64,000 bases of DNA from Telopea speciosissima (GCF_018873765.1 NC_057925.1:59222970-59286969), one strand, 5' to 3'; positions 1-14,151 are shown, counted from the stretch's first letter. Numbers and translations are program-made. Notes: generated by a model from the letters alone, not told the origin.

Positions 1-78
1 TTTTTGAACTACATGTTTGAAGTTTGATCGTTTTTTTTTTTTTGGGGGGGTTCAATTTTGGTGAGATTTAGAGTCTAA

Positions 79-3000
79 ATGGAGATATTCAAGCTCTCTG
101 TTTTCTACTTCTTCCTCGTTGTATTGGTTTTCTCTTCTGGTTTTGTTTATGGGAAGGAGTGCACGAATATTCCAACTCAGCTCTCTTCCCACTCGTACCG
201 GTTCGAGCTCTTGTCGTCAGAGAATGAAACTTGGAGGGAAGAGATGTTTTCGCATTATCATCTAATCCCAACAGACGACTCCGCATGGATCAACTTGCTT
301 CCTAGGAGGATTTTGAGCGAAGATGGGGAGGAACGTAATTGGGCGATGATGTACAGAAGAATGAAATACTCTGATAACACTAATAAGCCTCAAGAGGCAG
401 GGAGTTTTCTCAAGGAAGTCTCGCTACACGACGTGAGATTGGATCCGAATTCCCTACATGGGCGGGCTCAGCTGACAAACTTGGAGTACTTGTTGATGTT
501 GGATGTGGATAGCTTGGTCTGGAGTTTTAGAAAGACGGCAGGTTTGCCAACTCCTGGGACGGCGTATGGAGGATGGGAGGACCCAACTACCGAGCTTCGG
601 GGTCATTTCGTGGGTTAGTTCTGTTTGTTAATCTTTGCTTGTTTATTGTTTTGACTTGTCGTTTCATTTCCCGCATAACCCTCTTCTTGTTGGTTTGCTT
701 TATTTCCCCTTTTAGGGGGAGAGGGGGGGGGGGGGGGAGGAGAAGGTGGGTAGTAGTTCCTTATTTGCTATACTTACTTGGGCTTCATGTACATTGAAAA
801 TATCAAATATGAAACGGAGAAGCATACCAACTAGGAAAACAATACGAACTAACTGAAAGATGAGAGCAGTAGTTCATAGAACTGAAACATTAGCATGGTA
901 TAGCTCATAGGCCTTAAGAGAACTCCATGACGCCATCCTGCTTTTAGTCCGTGATAATAGAGTTTTAATTTGTTTGACTTGCAGTTAAACGTGCCATTCA
1001 AAAGTTGTATTTTTTTTTGCACTTGTGGAGGAGTGCGTTAAGCAAAAAAAAAAATGCTCCATTGGAATGGGAAATATATATCATGTTTTACAGACTGAAT
1101 TTCTTACATATTCAGAACAACTTATGAAACCAATTAATCCTCCTGGACCCTGTAAATGACTTTTTTATTTTTATTTTTTTGTACAATTGGATTGGTCTAG
1201 TAGAATGATCTAAGAACTTGGTAACAATACATTCTTATTATCCAACATCAGCCCTTTCATTTGTTGGTTTATACTTTATACATGTTTGGTTGGTAGTTCC
1301 ATAAACGACTGTTTCTCGTATCAGAAGTTTGCATTGAACTAATATGTTCTGCAGCACTGTGTAACATGGGTTGAATTCGGGCTCAACTTTGAAGCAAACT
1401 GCGCTGAGCTTTGCCAGACTAGTGCTCAATCTCGTTCAAAATTCATCAATTTCCTGACACAGGCCTGCCCGAGTTGCACCCCATACTCCTATGCCCTTTC
1501 CTTGGTCAATTCTAAGTTGATATCTTTCTATAATTTTATCGTTAAATGACTTTATGCCAGGCCATGCCATCTTTTGTGAGATTGAATTCATCATGAACCT
1601 CATAATGGTTGTAATTTCCTAGACTTTCTTTCTTATTTCTAGTTTTTTGAAGGTTTGATCTGCATGCTTTATGACAACCTTCTTTTGGTTTGCATCTTGA
1701 AGGGCATTACATGAGTGCCTCGGCACAAATGTGGGCTAGTACTTACAATGCCACTCTACTTGAGAAAATGTCTGCTGTGGTTTCTGCACTTGATGCCTGT
1801 CAGAAGCAAATGGGCTCAGGTTACCTATCAGCTTTCCCATCTGAGCAGTTTGACCGTTTTGAAGCTATACAACCAGTGTGGGCACCATACTACACCATTC
1901 ACAAGGTAGCATCGTCTGATTCAAGAATCTTATTATGTGTGCTCAATAGGAAGTTAGGTATCATAAACATTATTCTTATTTACTTTGACAGATCTTGGCA
2001 GGCCTTTTGGATCAATACATGTTGGCTGGTAATACTCAAGCTTTAAATATGGTGGTGTGGATGGTTGAGTACTTCTACAACCGTGTTCAAAATGTCATAT
2101 CAAAGTATTCTGTTGAAAGGCATTATCTGTCACTTAACGAAGAAACTGGCGGCATGAATGATGTCCTTTATAAGCTATACAGCATAACAGTAAGATTTAT
2201 GTCATATTATTTTATTACTTAATATGTTATATTACAGCATGCCAGTATGACTTATCTGGTTCATCTCAATATCATTTTCTTACTTAGTATGTTACATCGT
2301 CTCAGACAATAGTTAGTATGGAAACTATATCATGTATGATTCATTTCTTGTTTGGTGTCTTTCATTCAACTGCTGTATATTACTATTTCCGCACCATTGG
2401 TTCCCAAACTAGATAGTGCATCTTCCCCTATTTGGTTCACTCACCATGTATGGTTTCAGGCACAACCCTTGCCCTTGTAAATATAAAATAGTTTTTATCT
2501 CTGAAAGTATGATGCCCTAGTCACACCATCATTTTACAATAATTTACTAGAAAGATACCTGTGCTGTAAAGAGCACCAACTTCTATTTATATGGGAAGCT
2601 CTAATAACATAATAAGATTAGTTACAAATTTGACATTTGTAGCTTGACCAGTTTGGAAGGCAGTTGTTTATTGAATCTTTGATTTTTGATTAATACTTGA
2701 AGTTCAAATATTTTTCGAATCATTTTTTTTTCTGTTTTGTTGACTTAAATGTTTTATTTTAAAATGTCTGCAGGGTGATCAGAACCATTTGGTATTAGCT
2801 CACCTTTTTGATAAACCATGCTTTCTAGGTTTGCTTGCAGTGAAGGTAATTATTATTATCGACAGCCATAATCATTGGTTTTCTTTATCTTGTAGATGTT
2901 GTTTGCTTCACCATTCTATTACAAGATCTCTCTCTCTCTCTCTCTTGGCCTTTTCAAGTTCAGAGAAAGTGATCTTCTTTAGTTGGGATAAAGCATAGTT

Positions 3001-6000
3001 GAGTTGAGTTAAGATAATGATCCTTTGAAGTTGTTTTCTTTGTATAAAATGGTTTGTTGATAAAAAAAATTATGATAGGATCTCGCAAGATTATAAGGTG
3101 GACAATAGCTTGTTATCTAATCTTCCCCCCCCCCCTCCCCCCTTCCTTTTATTTTCTCTAAATTAGAAGAGTAGTCAACTATGAGTAGAGTACCAGACTT
3201 CCAGTTGTTCACGGGAAATATAGGGAAAATGAGAGATATGTATGTGCAAACAATAGAGAAGTCTGACATGTGGAACTATCAAATCTAATTCTTTGGTCAA
3301 CTATTATTGATGTTAAACTTTTATTTGAATAATGAAATTTTGTTTATTTAATACTGTGTGAACTAACTTCATTGGGGAATACTATGTTGGAATCTGAAGA
3401 TCCAAGTTCAAACCCAAAAAGACAAGCTTAAGAGGTAAGAAACCTGAGAGGAAGGATTGCAGTTGGTCTGCACCATGCATGTTGATGTGCAATTTTCTGA
3501 ATTAATGGGATTTCTATTCACCTTAGGGATTAGGGTTTAGAAAACCCTGGAAATTCCAGAACCACAGGATTAGGATCTAAACCAGAATTGGAGAATTTTA
3601 TTCACTTACTGAAATCAGTCTCATTGCCCTGAAATTTTGGTTTGAAGGGCAGAATCGATGGCCAACTAGAAAGGTCTGAAAACAGTGCTGAATCAATGAA
3701 TAATGAGATAACAAACAGAAACCAGAGTTCAGATCAGGAATTCAGATTCAGAATCTAGAATTTTGAAGTCTTTAACTTGAACTAGGAAAACATGCAATAG
3801 ATTGAAAATTTTGGAACTTGAGAACAGAAACCTAAACTAGAAACTTGAATGATAAACTGAATTAGTTAGGGCTGAAACTTACCGAGCAGAGCAGCCAATC
3901 AATAAAGGTTTTAGAAAAGATAAAAACAGTTAGCGGCAGGCAGGGTTTGAGAGTTCAGAATTCTGAGCTGAATTTGAAAGAAGAATAGATAGGATAGAAG
4001 ATTCAGTTCGGGAATCCACCTAAACTGAAGATCTGGAATCCACCAGAAACCTTACCTGGAATCCACTGGAACCTTGCTACGGAATTCGCAGCAGCCTCCA
4101 CTCAGAATCCAAAAATTACTACCTCTGGATCCACAGAACCAGCAAGCAACAAGCCTTTATAACAGCCCTTACATATATTTATAATGTTGTGCTTAAACTG
4201 AGTCACTCCAATCAGGAAAGACTACATTCCTGGACAGGTAAGGACATAAAAAATAAAAAGGGAAAGATTGAATAAAACTCCTCAATCGCAGGCTGTGATG
4301 AATAGTCATATTCTGGCTAAGACTTTGATAAAATAAAGAAAAACTACTCAAACAAGAACTGGAATTAATCTACTCCTATTCCAGCCAACTATGGACAATT
4401 AATTACAATTAAATACAACCTAAACAGGACCCATGATTGGACTGGTCATCAGTTTCTGAAGTGATCAGGAATCTGGAGCTGCAGGCTTTTCTTCTTTTTT
4501 TTTCCTGCTAGCATGGCTTAAATTCTGCATCATGAATATTTTTATGCAGGTGAGGGAGGAAAAGTCCAATATGGCTGCATAATTTGCTTTATTTTTTTAA
4601 TTTGGTGGGTCTGTAGGGTAAATAGTTAGTAGCTATATGAAGTGCAGGGATATATAATGTAGTAATGCATTATTATAGGGACCACAGTCATGAGATAGAT
4701 TTTTAAAAGCCAGTTGTTTTGGAAGCAAAATTGCAGCAATTGTAAGATCTCTAAATAACTAAAATATACGGGTTACAATATTTTGGTAAAATTCAACTCA
4801 ATTCCAAATAAATATACAAGTGAAAACACAAATAAATCAAATGGAAAGAGAAGGCATGTGCTCACACACACAAAGAGAGGAGCTTCTTTAACAGTTCTAG
4901 TTAGTTGGTTATTGATCATGTGTACTTTTTTTCATGTGTAAAATCTATGTTGAATGAAAATATAAAATAATAAATGGAGGGGCAGTAAATTGAATACATT
5001 GTGAGTCCCCAAAAAAAAAAAGAGAGATGAGAAGCTAATACCATTCACATTGCACTTCTGATGAATTAGCTTTCCACTTTTATTTTCAAACATATCATTA
5101 TTGTTTCTTATCATTAGAATTTTTGAATTTTTTTTTTTGTCCTTTGCTTGCCAGGCGGAGAGCATTTCTGGTTTTCATGCTAATACTCATATCCCAGTTG
5201 TCATTGGATCTCAAATGCGTTATGAAACAACTGGTGATCCGCTTTACAAGGTAAATGCCTAAATGGCTCATTTGTACATCATCTTCTCTCGTCTTGAGTT
5301 GAGTACTACTTTTTAAGTATATGTTGGATTGACTTCTTTAATTTTCACATCATGCAACTTCAAATAGTAAATCTTTTAGTCTGAAAGAAGGGATTTCATT
5401 TTCACCTCTCAATGTGAAATTCCAGAAGTGGAACATGGATTTGTATAACATTACTTACCTGAGGCCTTGGGTGCTTATTATTCTTGAGGAATTCCTATTG
5501 TGTCTTGCTTCTAATATCATTATTTTTCATGATAGTCAAAATGTAGATTGATTTTCTTAGTTTCTCACCATATAGTGCCACCACCACCACCACCACCCCC
5601 CACCCCCAAAAAAAATATAATAATAATTTTCTGGTGTTGAACAGTATGCTAAACTCAAAACTTTAGAATAGTCTCATATGTTTGTAAAGCATGCTTCAGC
5701 CTCTACTTAAGGTCTATTATTTGTTGGAATTTCTATTATGCGTTTCTTCCCATCTGTTTATTAGTGGCAGTAGTTCTAGAGGGAATCTTCTCAATTGAAA
5801 TGTAAACAGTAAACCTGTTATATGTTGCCATGATTATTTTTCCATAAAATTCAGTATTGTAATTCTTGTTTAATTTGGTGTGGCAGGAAATAGGGACATT
5901 TTTTATGGATCTCGTTAATTCTTCACACAGCTATGCTACGGGTGGAACATCAGTTAGTGAGTTCTGGTAATATAATTAGGCATCCTTGTGTTTTAACTAT

Positions 6001-8823
6001 CAATCGATCTTAGATAGATTTTTCCTGGCAACCAATGCTGTGGACTAAGACAGGACATGAAGCGCAATCCTGAGCTTTATGTAACCTTCAAGGCATCAAT
6101 TTGATGATACAGGATCAACTATTGTTTCATGGCGTTCACTTTCTTGATCCATGTGCAGGTCTGACCCAAAACGCCTTGCAAACACTTTGCAGGCAGAGAA
6201 TGAAGAATCTTGCACTACATACAATATGCTAAAGGTAGATCCATTTGTGTTTATCTTAATCATTCCAAGTGGGAACACTTACAGTGGGTGTTCTCTGTAA
6301 GTGCTACCAGTTGTAGCCCAGATGTATGCTGAGCATGGTATGCTAAAGATGTGGATCTTCATCCTCATCTGGCTTCCTTAAGACCAGAGATCAAGAGAGT
6401 TGGGAATAAAAACGACATCTATAGAAAGTTGAGGTGGATGGTTGATCCTAATTGAGTTTGCTGATTTTGATTGGCATTTGGAAGATGTATATTCACATTC
6501 TTTTGCAAGCAGAACACCTGGATTTGCTTTCATATTTTTGTTTTCTTTGCTTGATAAGACTATTCAGTGACATTATATGTTTCAGGTTCATATTACTTTC
6601 TGTGTAGGTTTCTCGCCACCTATTTAGATGGACCAAGGAAATGGCATATGCAGATTATTATGAGCGTGCCCTGACGAATGGTGTTTTAAGTATCCAGAGA
6701 GGAAGGGAGCCTGGAGTTATGATCTATATGCTTCCTCAGGGCCATGGGGTATCCAAGGCCCGAAGTTACCATGGATGGGGAACAAAGTTCAACTCTTTCT
6801 GGTGTTGCTATGGGACAGGTCTATACTTGAGGCTCCTAGTGTTTAACTTACATGCATTCGTTGTTCAGCATATCTCCTATCCATGCATTTTACTAATAGA
6901 GGCTGTGCCTCTCTCTCCCCTGGAGTAGATTTATCTTCATCCACTCACACTGGCACAAAAATAGTTATGATGATGACAAAAATAAAGAACCAGCTTCTGA
7001 GAAGTGGGGTTTTGGGGGGGGGGGGGAGGGGAGAAAAGGAAGTTTCCATTCCTTTTGTTTTGTTTTTTTTTTTTTTCCCCCCATTTAATTCTACTTCAAG
7101 TGCTCTATTTATTGGTCATGTCCTGATCCTTCATCTTACTTATCTAGGAATCGAATCATTCTCAAAGTTAGGAGATTCGATTTACTTTGAGGAGGAGGGG
7201 ACACTTCCTGGTCTTTATGTGATCCAGTTTATATCAAGCAATTTTGATTGGAAATCTGGACAGGTTGTGCTAAATCAAACAGTAGAACCTGTTGTTTCAT
7301 GGGATCCTTTCCTTCGACTGACGTTGGCATTTTTTACAAAGGAGGTATTTTGAAGCTAGTCTCAAGAAGTTGCATTTTAGTCTTCCAATTTTGCAACAAA
7401 ATTCTTCTTTAGCTCTTGTTTTTTTTTTGGCAGTTTTTTCTTTTAGTGCACCTGCAATTTGCTTCTCTAATTACAGGCATTTGTTTCAATAAATTGGGTC
7501 CTCTGTCTAATTTATACAGGGAGCAGATCAATCATCAACCTTGAATTTGCGGATTCCACTTTGGACATATTCAAATGGTGCCAAGGCAGCATTAAATGCA
7601 CAGAATTTGGATTTACCTCAACCAGGTGTGGATTACCATCTGGTTTTCTCTTTTATTTCATCCCTTATTTCTTTGTCGTTTCTCAACCCCCCCCCCCCTA
7701 ACGTGTCATAATCATTTTACCTTAAATACTTTTTCTTATTTTATTTATATGCATATATACATATAATTGTATCATCTAACAGATATCGCATGCAAAAATA
7801 ATGATTGCTGACTCCTCAATGTTCCCATGACCAGGTACTTTCCTGGCAGTCACAAGGCAATGGAGTTTTGGAGACAAATTGACTCTTCAGCTACCCATTG
7901 GTCTAAGAACAGAGGCCATAAAAGGTAGAATCAATGGAGCTTTTCAATATTCAAATTTTATTTTAAGCTGATATACCTGCCTGTGTATTATATAGATTTG
8001 TACTTGCATCTGTTGCACACTTACTGACATATTTTTGCCCTTGGAGACAACTGACAATCTCTTTGTATGTTCAGATGACCGACCTGAGTTTGCTTCTCTA
8101 CAGGCGATCCTTTATGGGCCCTACCTTCTTGCCGGTCTGACTAGTGGCGACTGGGACATTAAAACAGGACCAACAAACTCACCCTCGGACTGGATTACTG
8201 CAGTCCCAAGTAGTTATAGTTCTCAGCTGATCTCTCTTTCCCAAGTGGTCAGCAATGAGACGTTTGTCTTTGTGAACTCCAACAATTCCATTACAATGGA
8301 GAAGTTACCAGAACGAGGCACAGATTCTGCTGTCCATGCAACATTCAGACTTATCTCCGAAGACATGAACTCCTCTAATTTCTCGTCTCCGACAGATGTC
8401 ATTGGCAAGTCAGTTTTGCTAGAACCATTTGATCTTCCTGGGAAGCTGGTGATGCAACAAGGACCAAATGGATATCTTTCTGTGGCAAGTGCAACTAGTG
8501 ACAGGGAGTTGTTTAGATTTAAGGTGGTGGCAGGATTAGATGGGAAGAATAACTCAGTTTCCTTGGAGTCAGAGAGCCATCAAGGGTGTTTTGTGTATAG
8601 TGGGCTGAACTACAAGGCAGGCACAAGTGCTAAGCTCAGCTGCCAGTCAGGGACAGCAGATGCTGGATTCCAGCAGGCAGTAAGTTTTACCTTGGATAAT
8701 GGAAGAAGAAAATATCATCCCATTAGCTTTGTGGCAAAAGGCGCGAGTCGGAACTTCTTACTGATGCCATTGCTGAGCTTGAGAGATGAATCTTACACAC
8801 TTTATTTCAATATAGGAGCTTAA
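79..8823 (+). CDS. GH127 (DUF1680) beta-L-arabinofuranosidase-like protein, 12 exons
   Basis: Exons read from GT-AG sites and frame: 79-613, 1703-1905, 1992-2189, 2774-2845, 5155-5250, 5887-5966, 6159-6234, 6608-6818, 7148-7344, 7520-7625, 7835-7924, 8075-8823. They join without a frame break into 871 codons including TAA. The N-terminus (first ~25 residues) is a hydrophobic signal peptide ending near VYGKEC, so the product is probably secreted to the cell wall. Plant GH127 hallmarks follow in order: GHYMSASAQMWA, EETGGMND, GDQNHLVLAHLFDKP, ATGGTSVSEFW, an ExC motif (E411-S-C413) in exon 7, and FWCCYGT (C486-C487) in exon 8. In the bacterial enzyme HypBA1 the equivalent Glu and three Cys bind zinc and one Cys is the nucleophile; all four are present here. 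The C-terminal ~180 residues resemble an arabinose-binding beta-trefoil, which is an inference. The expected activity is release of beta-linked L-arabinofuranose from wall glycoproteins or polysaccharides. The start at 79 is chosen because it opens directly on the signal peptide. Confidence 0.93.
614..1702 (+). other. Intron 1 of the GH127 gene
   Basis: The donor follows the G at 613 and the acceptor AG is at 1701-1702, which restores Gly between HFV and HYMSA. The intron holds a G-rich homopolymer run near 719-737. I see no coding signal in it. Confidence 0.85.
2846..5154 (+). other. Long intron 4 of the GH127 gene with repeat-like filler
   Basis: This 2.3-kb intron is flanked by GT (2846) and AG (5153-5154). 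It contains a short CT microsatellite near 2930-2944 and a C-run near 3124-3141. The stretch from about 3360 to 4560 has a different, more A/G-rich texture than the rest and may be an old transposable element. I found no open frame, terminal repeats or target duplication there. Confidence 0.6.
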
Positions 8824-10786
8824 GTTTAGGTGAGGAAGTGAGTTGTTCAATGTGAAGCTAAAAGTTATATTGTTTTAATTAATTTTATTTTTCTTTTTCT
8901 TTCTTTGCTTTGAGGGGAAAGGGTTGGTTAGTGATGCTACATTGGCCGTTTGTCCACTCCTTTCTTTCGCATTTCAGTTGTGAGCCCAACCTAATTCGAT
9001 CCCCTGGTAAAAGCTGTTATTAAAGTATTGGTAACCAACCACATTAGGTATTGGATGCATCAAGGTTTGAAAATTAGAATGGTACCTCTCTGTGTTGCAA
9101 TTCCAATGACTCAATTTTAAGTTACAAATTTTACTATTGGATTTTCTCTGTTTACACAGAACTTTCATAGATTTTATGCTTGATCAGATGAATTATGCTC
9201 CTCATTGTTTTAAGTATTGGGATTGTATTGGATGAATGCCCAATCTGGACTGATGGTTGCGTATTGGAGCAATACATGCTAGTATTTCAGGGATCATGAA
9301 TCCGACCTGGATCACCCCATACAAGAGCTTGTGGATTGCTGCAACGGAAAATGCAAGAAATTTACCAGGCTTTCATATTTCTTTGATTTCTCCCAAATAT
9401 TAGGTAGAAAAAAGGTTCCTAACATAGGGTTTAGCTCTATTTTGGGCAGATCTACTTTTCCTTTGCCAAAAAATCAAGAAAAAGATACATTATATAGGAG
9501 ATTTCAAGGAAGATTTTCAGGGTTTTGTTTTTTTTCCCCCTCATTTTCATCCACTGTAGGATTCCAATGTACGTACTTGTTTGAATGAAATAAATAGGTA
9601 CGCCGTCCATGCATCCATGAAAGATTACTTGATTTCTGAAAGTGTTCATATGATTAAAAAGGAAGAAAGTGTGGAATAATAGGAGTTTTCGCTTTTTTTT
9701 TTCACTGAAGGCACTAACACATAACACAACTGCCTCCCATAAATAGATCCACCGACCCTGACCCATTATTACATGACCTACAGGCACATTTCAACAAACA
9801 AACATACATAATTTATCTTAGGGCTAGCTTTATAGGGGCTTTGGTTTCTTCCATTTCTCATAGTTATGAAAAAGACTCAGCTGCAGTTACCATAGAAGGA
9901 AGCAAAAGCTAGTCCTGGATGTTATCACTGTAAAAGAAATGATGTTTCCCATTGTTTCTTTTCATCCATGATGTTATCACTGTTCTGGGTAAGAGGAATA
10001 TCCATCTTTGTTTCAGAAATGCTGAAACAACGTTGCTTTGGCAATGGATTTTTATGAATCAAGTACTTACAAGTTACAGACGTGTTTAACAAGTTAGTTG
10101 AAGATGAGAAAAAAGAGCAACTCATCATCAAATTTCAGGGGGCTGTCTTTGAGTTTTGTTCATGTTCTTCTAAATGATACAACGAATCAAATCACTATGT
10201 GATTTTATCCTTCATACATGGGTGGTTGTGTAATGTGAGAATCAAATCACCGTGTGACTAAACCCACCGTTCTAAAGGAAATTGGATCAAATCTACCATA
10301 GAAAAGATGAAATTTGTGGCAAGTTCGAGTACACCTGAAGGCCGGAATCGGAATTTGATGAAATCGAGGTGTCTCTGTTGGTCCTTGGAGCAGGCATCAT
10401 CGTTTCTGAGATCTCAAAACCTTATGGAAACTAAGATTGGCGATAAGATTTAAGAAGGGTAAACGCGTCAGTAGAAGTCTCTGTTCAAGAACATTGGCTT
10501 CTACCGTTTCTAAAAGAAAGTCTCTTCCAAGACATGTGGAGAATCTTCACTGCTCATCACATCAGGGAACCGCAGCCATGGCTGTCGGTTTTTCCTTTTT
10601 GGTTGCAGGAAGAAGAAGAAGAAGGAGGGTAATTTGGTCATTTTAATTTTACTGTTTTCTATTGAATAGGTGATAAGGGTAAAATAAACATTTTCATTTA
10701 AACACTAACACTAGACAAACACCGTCAGGTTTCGGGGGTGTCAAGTAATTGTTTCAAACGTTGTTAATCGTAAGCAAAATGGAAAT
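8824..10786. other. 3' UTR and downstream flank of the GH127 gene
   Basis: No gene is supported. The part up to about 10029 is also present, rearranged, in the copy ending at 22521, so the duplicated segment included the downstream flank. The part from 10030 to 10786 shows only short frames without recognisable motifs. Confidence 0.6.
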
Positions 10787-11828
10787 CACCGTCTCCGATC
10801 ACTTTCGCCATCATAAAAAACTCCATAAAATTGCGCTAGTCTACGAAGGCAAATCGTATTAAAACACTCGATTTGACAACTTTTGTATTATTGAAGACGT
10901 TTTCTAGTAAAGGTGGCAAATTGCCTTCCGCATTTCGAAGCCAATGCACTCAGACCCTAGAATTTCCACAATGTTCGCGCTTATGGGCGAACGCATTCAA
11001 ATTGTGATCAAAGATTACAAAATTCCGGTTGATTCCATCATCGATATCCTGTAGATGCCCATCCATTGCATTTCTATGTTGGAGAAGATTTGTAAGCTCC
11101 CCCTGCATGGTATTTTGATTTTGTCGAATATCTTCCAATGCATCCGTCATATTGCTCATCGTTACCGTGAGACCTTTTTGTTGATCTATAAAATCTTGTT
11201 GTTGCCCCATAACAGTTTGCAATTGGTTATTCATATATTGTTGTTCATCTTGGATCTGCTGTTGTTGTACTAGAAACTGCTGTTGTCGATTCGTCAAATT
11301 AAGCTGCATCAAGTTCAGATTATTTACGTCTTGTGCAAGTTGTTCAATCTGTTGGTTAACTTGAAAAGCGGGTAAATTACGGAGGTAAGTAGTGTTTCTC
11401 GCCACACCATACATGTTATAGGCAGCAAGCACCCATTATGTGATAGGAAAAACCATTGATGTAATCAATTAATTGATTAACATCAAGCTGTGGAGGTTGT
11501 GGAGGGGGCCCATTCTGCGATTACGCTCTACGTTCCATCTGCCCCGCATTGTCTTGGTCCATCCTGAAATTGAAATGACCAATTAGTATTAGTATTAAAC
11601 AAGTGGAAGACGAGAGAGAGATAGGTCACAGGTCGGACTCTGTGGAGAGAGAGATGGAGATGAGGAAGAAGAGGCATGTGGGAACAGCTTTTCTACAAGT
11701 ATTGTTCATAATCTCAGGAGATGCATGCGGACTTGTCAGAACCTTAGGGGGGGCATGAGGAATATTGGGTGCATTTTAGGGGGTATCTGAAAAAATACAG
11801 ACAAAAAAAAAAAAAAAAAAAACCAGAA
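10787..11828 (-). pseudogene. Array unit 1: broken Gln-rich coiled-coil gene
   Basis: The N-terminal frame would begin at the ATG complementary to 11560-11562. The main coiled-coil frame runs 11432-10950 and covers about 160 codons. A C-to-T change turns an Arg codon shared by the other units into TGA near 10950, and homology continues past it to about 10787. The left end of the unit is missing compared with the others. Confidence 0.75.
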
Positions 11829-12990
11829 GATAAATTAGGGATTTAGGGCATTTGGTGCAATAGCATTTGGGAAAGCAGCATTTGGGTTATAAGATAACCC
11901 TAATTTGTCCAGCAGAGGAAATCGCCGTCTCCGATCACTTTCACCATCATAACAAACTCCATAAAATTGCACAAATCAACGTAGGCGAACCGTACTAAAA
12001 CACTCGATTTGATCAAGTCTTGTATTATTCAAGATGTTTTCAGGTAAAGGTGGCAAACTGCCTTCTGCATTTTGAAGCCAATGCACTCGGGCCCTAGAAT
12101 TTCCGCAATGCTGGCGGTTATGGGCGAACACATTCAAATTGTGATCAAAGATCACACAATTCCAGTTGATTCCATCATCGATATCCTGCAGATGCCCATC
12201 CGTTGCATTTCTATGTTGGAGAAGATTTGTAAGCTCCCCCTGCATGGTATTTTGATTTTGTCGAATATCTTCCAATGCATCCGTCATATTGCCCATCGTG
12301 TCCGTGAGACCTTCTTGTTGATCTATAAAATCTTGTTGTTGCCCCATAATAGTTTGCAATTGGTTATTCATATTTTGTTGTTCATCTTGGATCTGTTGTT
12401 GTTGCACTAGAAGCTACTGTTGTCGATTCGTCAAATTAAGCTGCGCCAAGTTCAGATTGTTTACGTCTTGTGCAATTTTTTCAATCTGTTGGTTAACTTG
12501 AAAAGCGGATAAATTACGGAGGTAAGTAGTGTTTCTTACCACACCATACATGTTATAGGCAGCACGCACGCATCATGTGATAGGAAAAACCATTGATGTA
12601 ATCAATTAATTGATTACATCAAGCTGTGGAGGCTGTGGAGGGGCCCCGTTCTGCGGTTGCGCTCTACATTCCATCCGCCCCGCATTGTCTTGGTCCATCC
12701 TGAAACTGAAATGACCAACTAGTATTAGTATTAAACAAGTGGGAGACGAGAGAGAGAGACCGATCACAGGTCGGACTCTGTGGAGAGAGAGATGGAGATG
12801 AGGAAGAAGAGGCATATGGGAACAACTTTCCTACTGGTATTGTTCATAATCTCAGGGGGGTGCATGTGGACTTGTCAGAACCTTAGGGGGGCATGAGGAA
12901 TACTGGATGCATTTTAGGGGGTATGTGTATTTAACCAAAAAAAAAATCTATCTGTGAAAAAAAAACAAACAAAAAAAAAGAAAAAAAGAA
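11829..12990 (-). pseudogene. Array unit 2: broken Gln-rich coiled-coil gene
   Basis: The main frame runs 12407-11976. It is bounded upstream by a stop near 12411 where other units read Gln, and downstream by a TGA after the FSTVRLR segment. The leader and the N-terminal ATG (near 12700, complement) are retained. Confidence 0.75.
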
Positions 12991-14151
12991 GATAAACTAG
13001 GGATTTGAGGCAGCAACAGCATCATTTGGGAAAACAACATTTGGATTATAAGATAACCCTAATTTGTCCAGTAGACGAAATCGCCGTCTCCGATCACTTT
13101 CACCATCATAAAAAACTCCATAAAATTGCACAAGTCTACGGAGGTGAACCGTACTAAAACACTCGATTTGACCAACTCTTGTATTATTCAAGACGTTTTC
13201 TGGTAAAGGTGGCAAATTGCCTTCGCTTTTTGAAGCCAATGCTCTCGGGCCCTAGAATTTCCGCAATGCTGGCGGTTATGGGCTAACACATTCAAATTGT
13301 GATCAAAGATCACAAAATTCCAGTTGATTCCATCATCGATATCCTGCAGATGCCCATCCGTTGCATTTCTATGTTGGAGAAGATTTGTGAGCTCCCCCTG
13401 TATGGTATTTTGGTTTTGTTTAATATCTTCCAATGCATCCGTCATATTATCCATCGTTTTCGTGAGACTTTCCTGTTGCTCTATAAAATCTTGTTGTTGC
13501 CCCATAACAGATTGCAATTGGTTATTCATATATTGTTGTTTATCTTGGATCTGTTATTGATGACTAGAAGCTGCTGTTGTCGATTCGTCAAATTAAGCTG
13601 CTTCAAGTTCAGATTGTTTACGTCTCGTGCAAGTTGTTCAATCTGTTGGTTAACTAGAAAAGCGGGTAAATTACGAAGGTGAGTAGTGTTTCTCGCCACA
13701 CCATACATGTTATAGGTAGCACACACCCATCATGTGATAGGAAAAACCATTGATCTAATTATATAATTGATTAACATCAGGCTGTGGAGGCTATGGAGGG
13801 GGCCCATTCTACGCTAGCGCTCTACGTTCCATCCACCCCGCATTGTCTTGGTCCATCCTGAAACTGAAATGACCAAGAAGTCTTAGTATTAAACAAGTGG
13901 AAGACGAGAGAGAGAGAGACAGGTCACAGGTCGGACTCTGTGGAGAGAGAGATGGAGATTAGGAAGAAGAGGCATATGGGAACAGCTTTCCTACTGGTAT
14001 TGTTCATAATCTTAGGGGGTGCATGTGGACTTGTCCAAACCTTAGGGGGGCATGAGGAATATTGGGTGCATTTTAGGGGGTATGCGTATTTAACCAAAAA
14101 AAAAAAAATCTATTTCTGAAAAAATACAGACAAAAAAAAATAAAATCAGAA
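12991..14151 (-). pseudogene. Array unit 3: frameshifted Gln-rich coiled-coil gene
   Basis: The coding sequence is spread over three overlapping frames: 13726-13526, 13529-13188 and 13239-12997. This shows at least two frameshifts relative to units 4 and 7. The last piece keeps the basic C-terminus and ends in an Ala/Ser-Asn-Pro tail. Confidence 0.75.

Noticed and set aside
6883-7353. A separate gene at 6883-7353
   Set aside because: The frame runs from intron 8 into exon 9 of the GH127 gene; the exon part is explained and the intron part has no matching homology signal.
10437-10646. Small protein frame with an Arg-rich end
   Set aside because: The Arg run comes from an AGAAGA repeat; there is no supporting motif, and it sits in the GH127 downstream flank.
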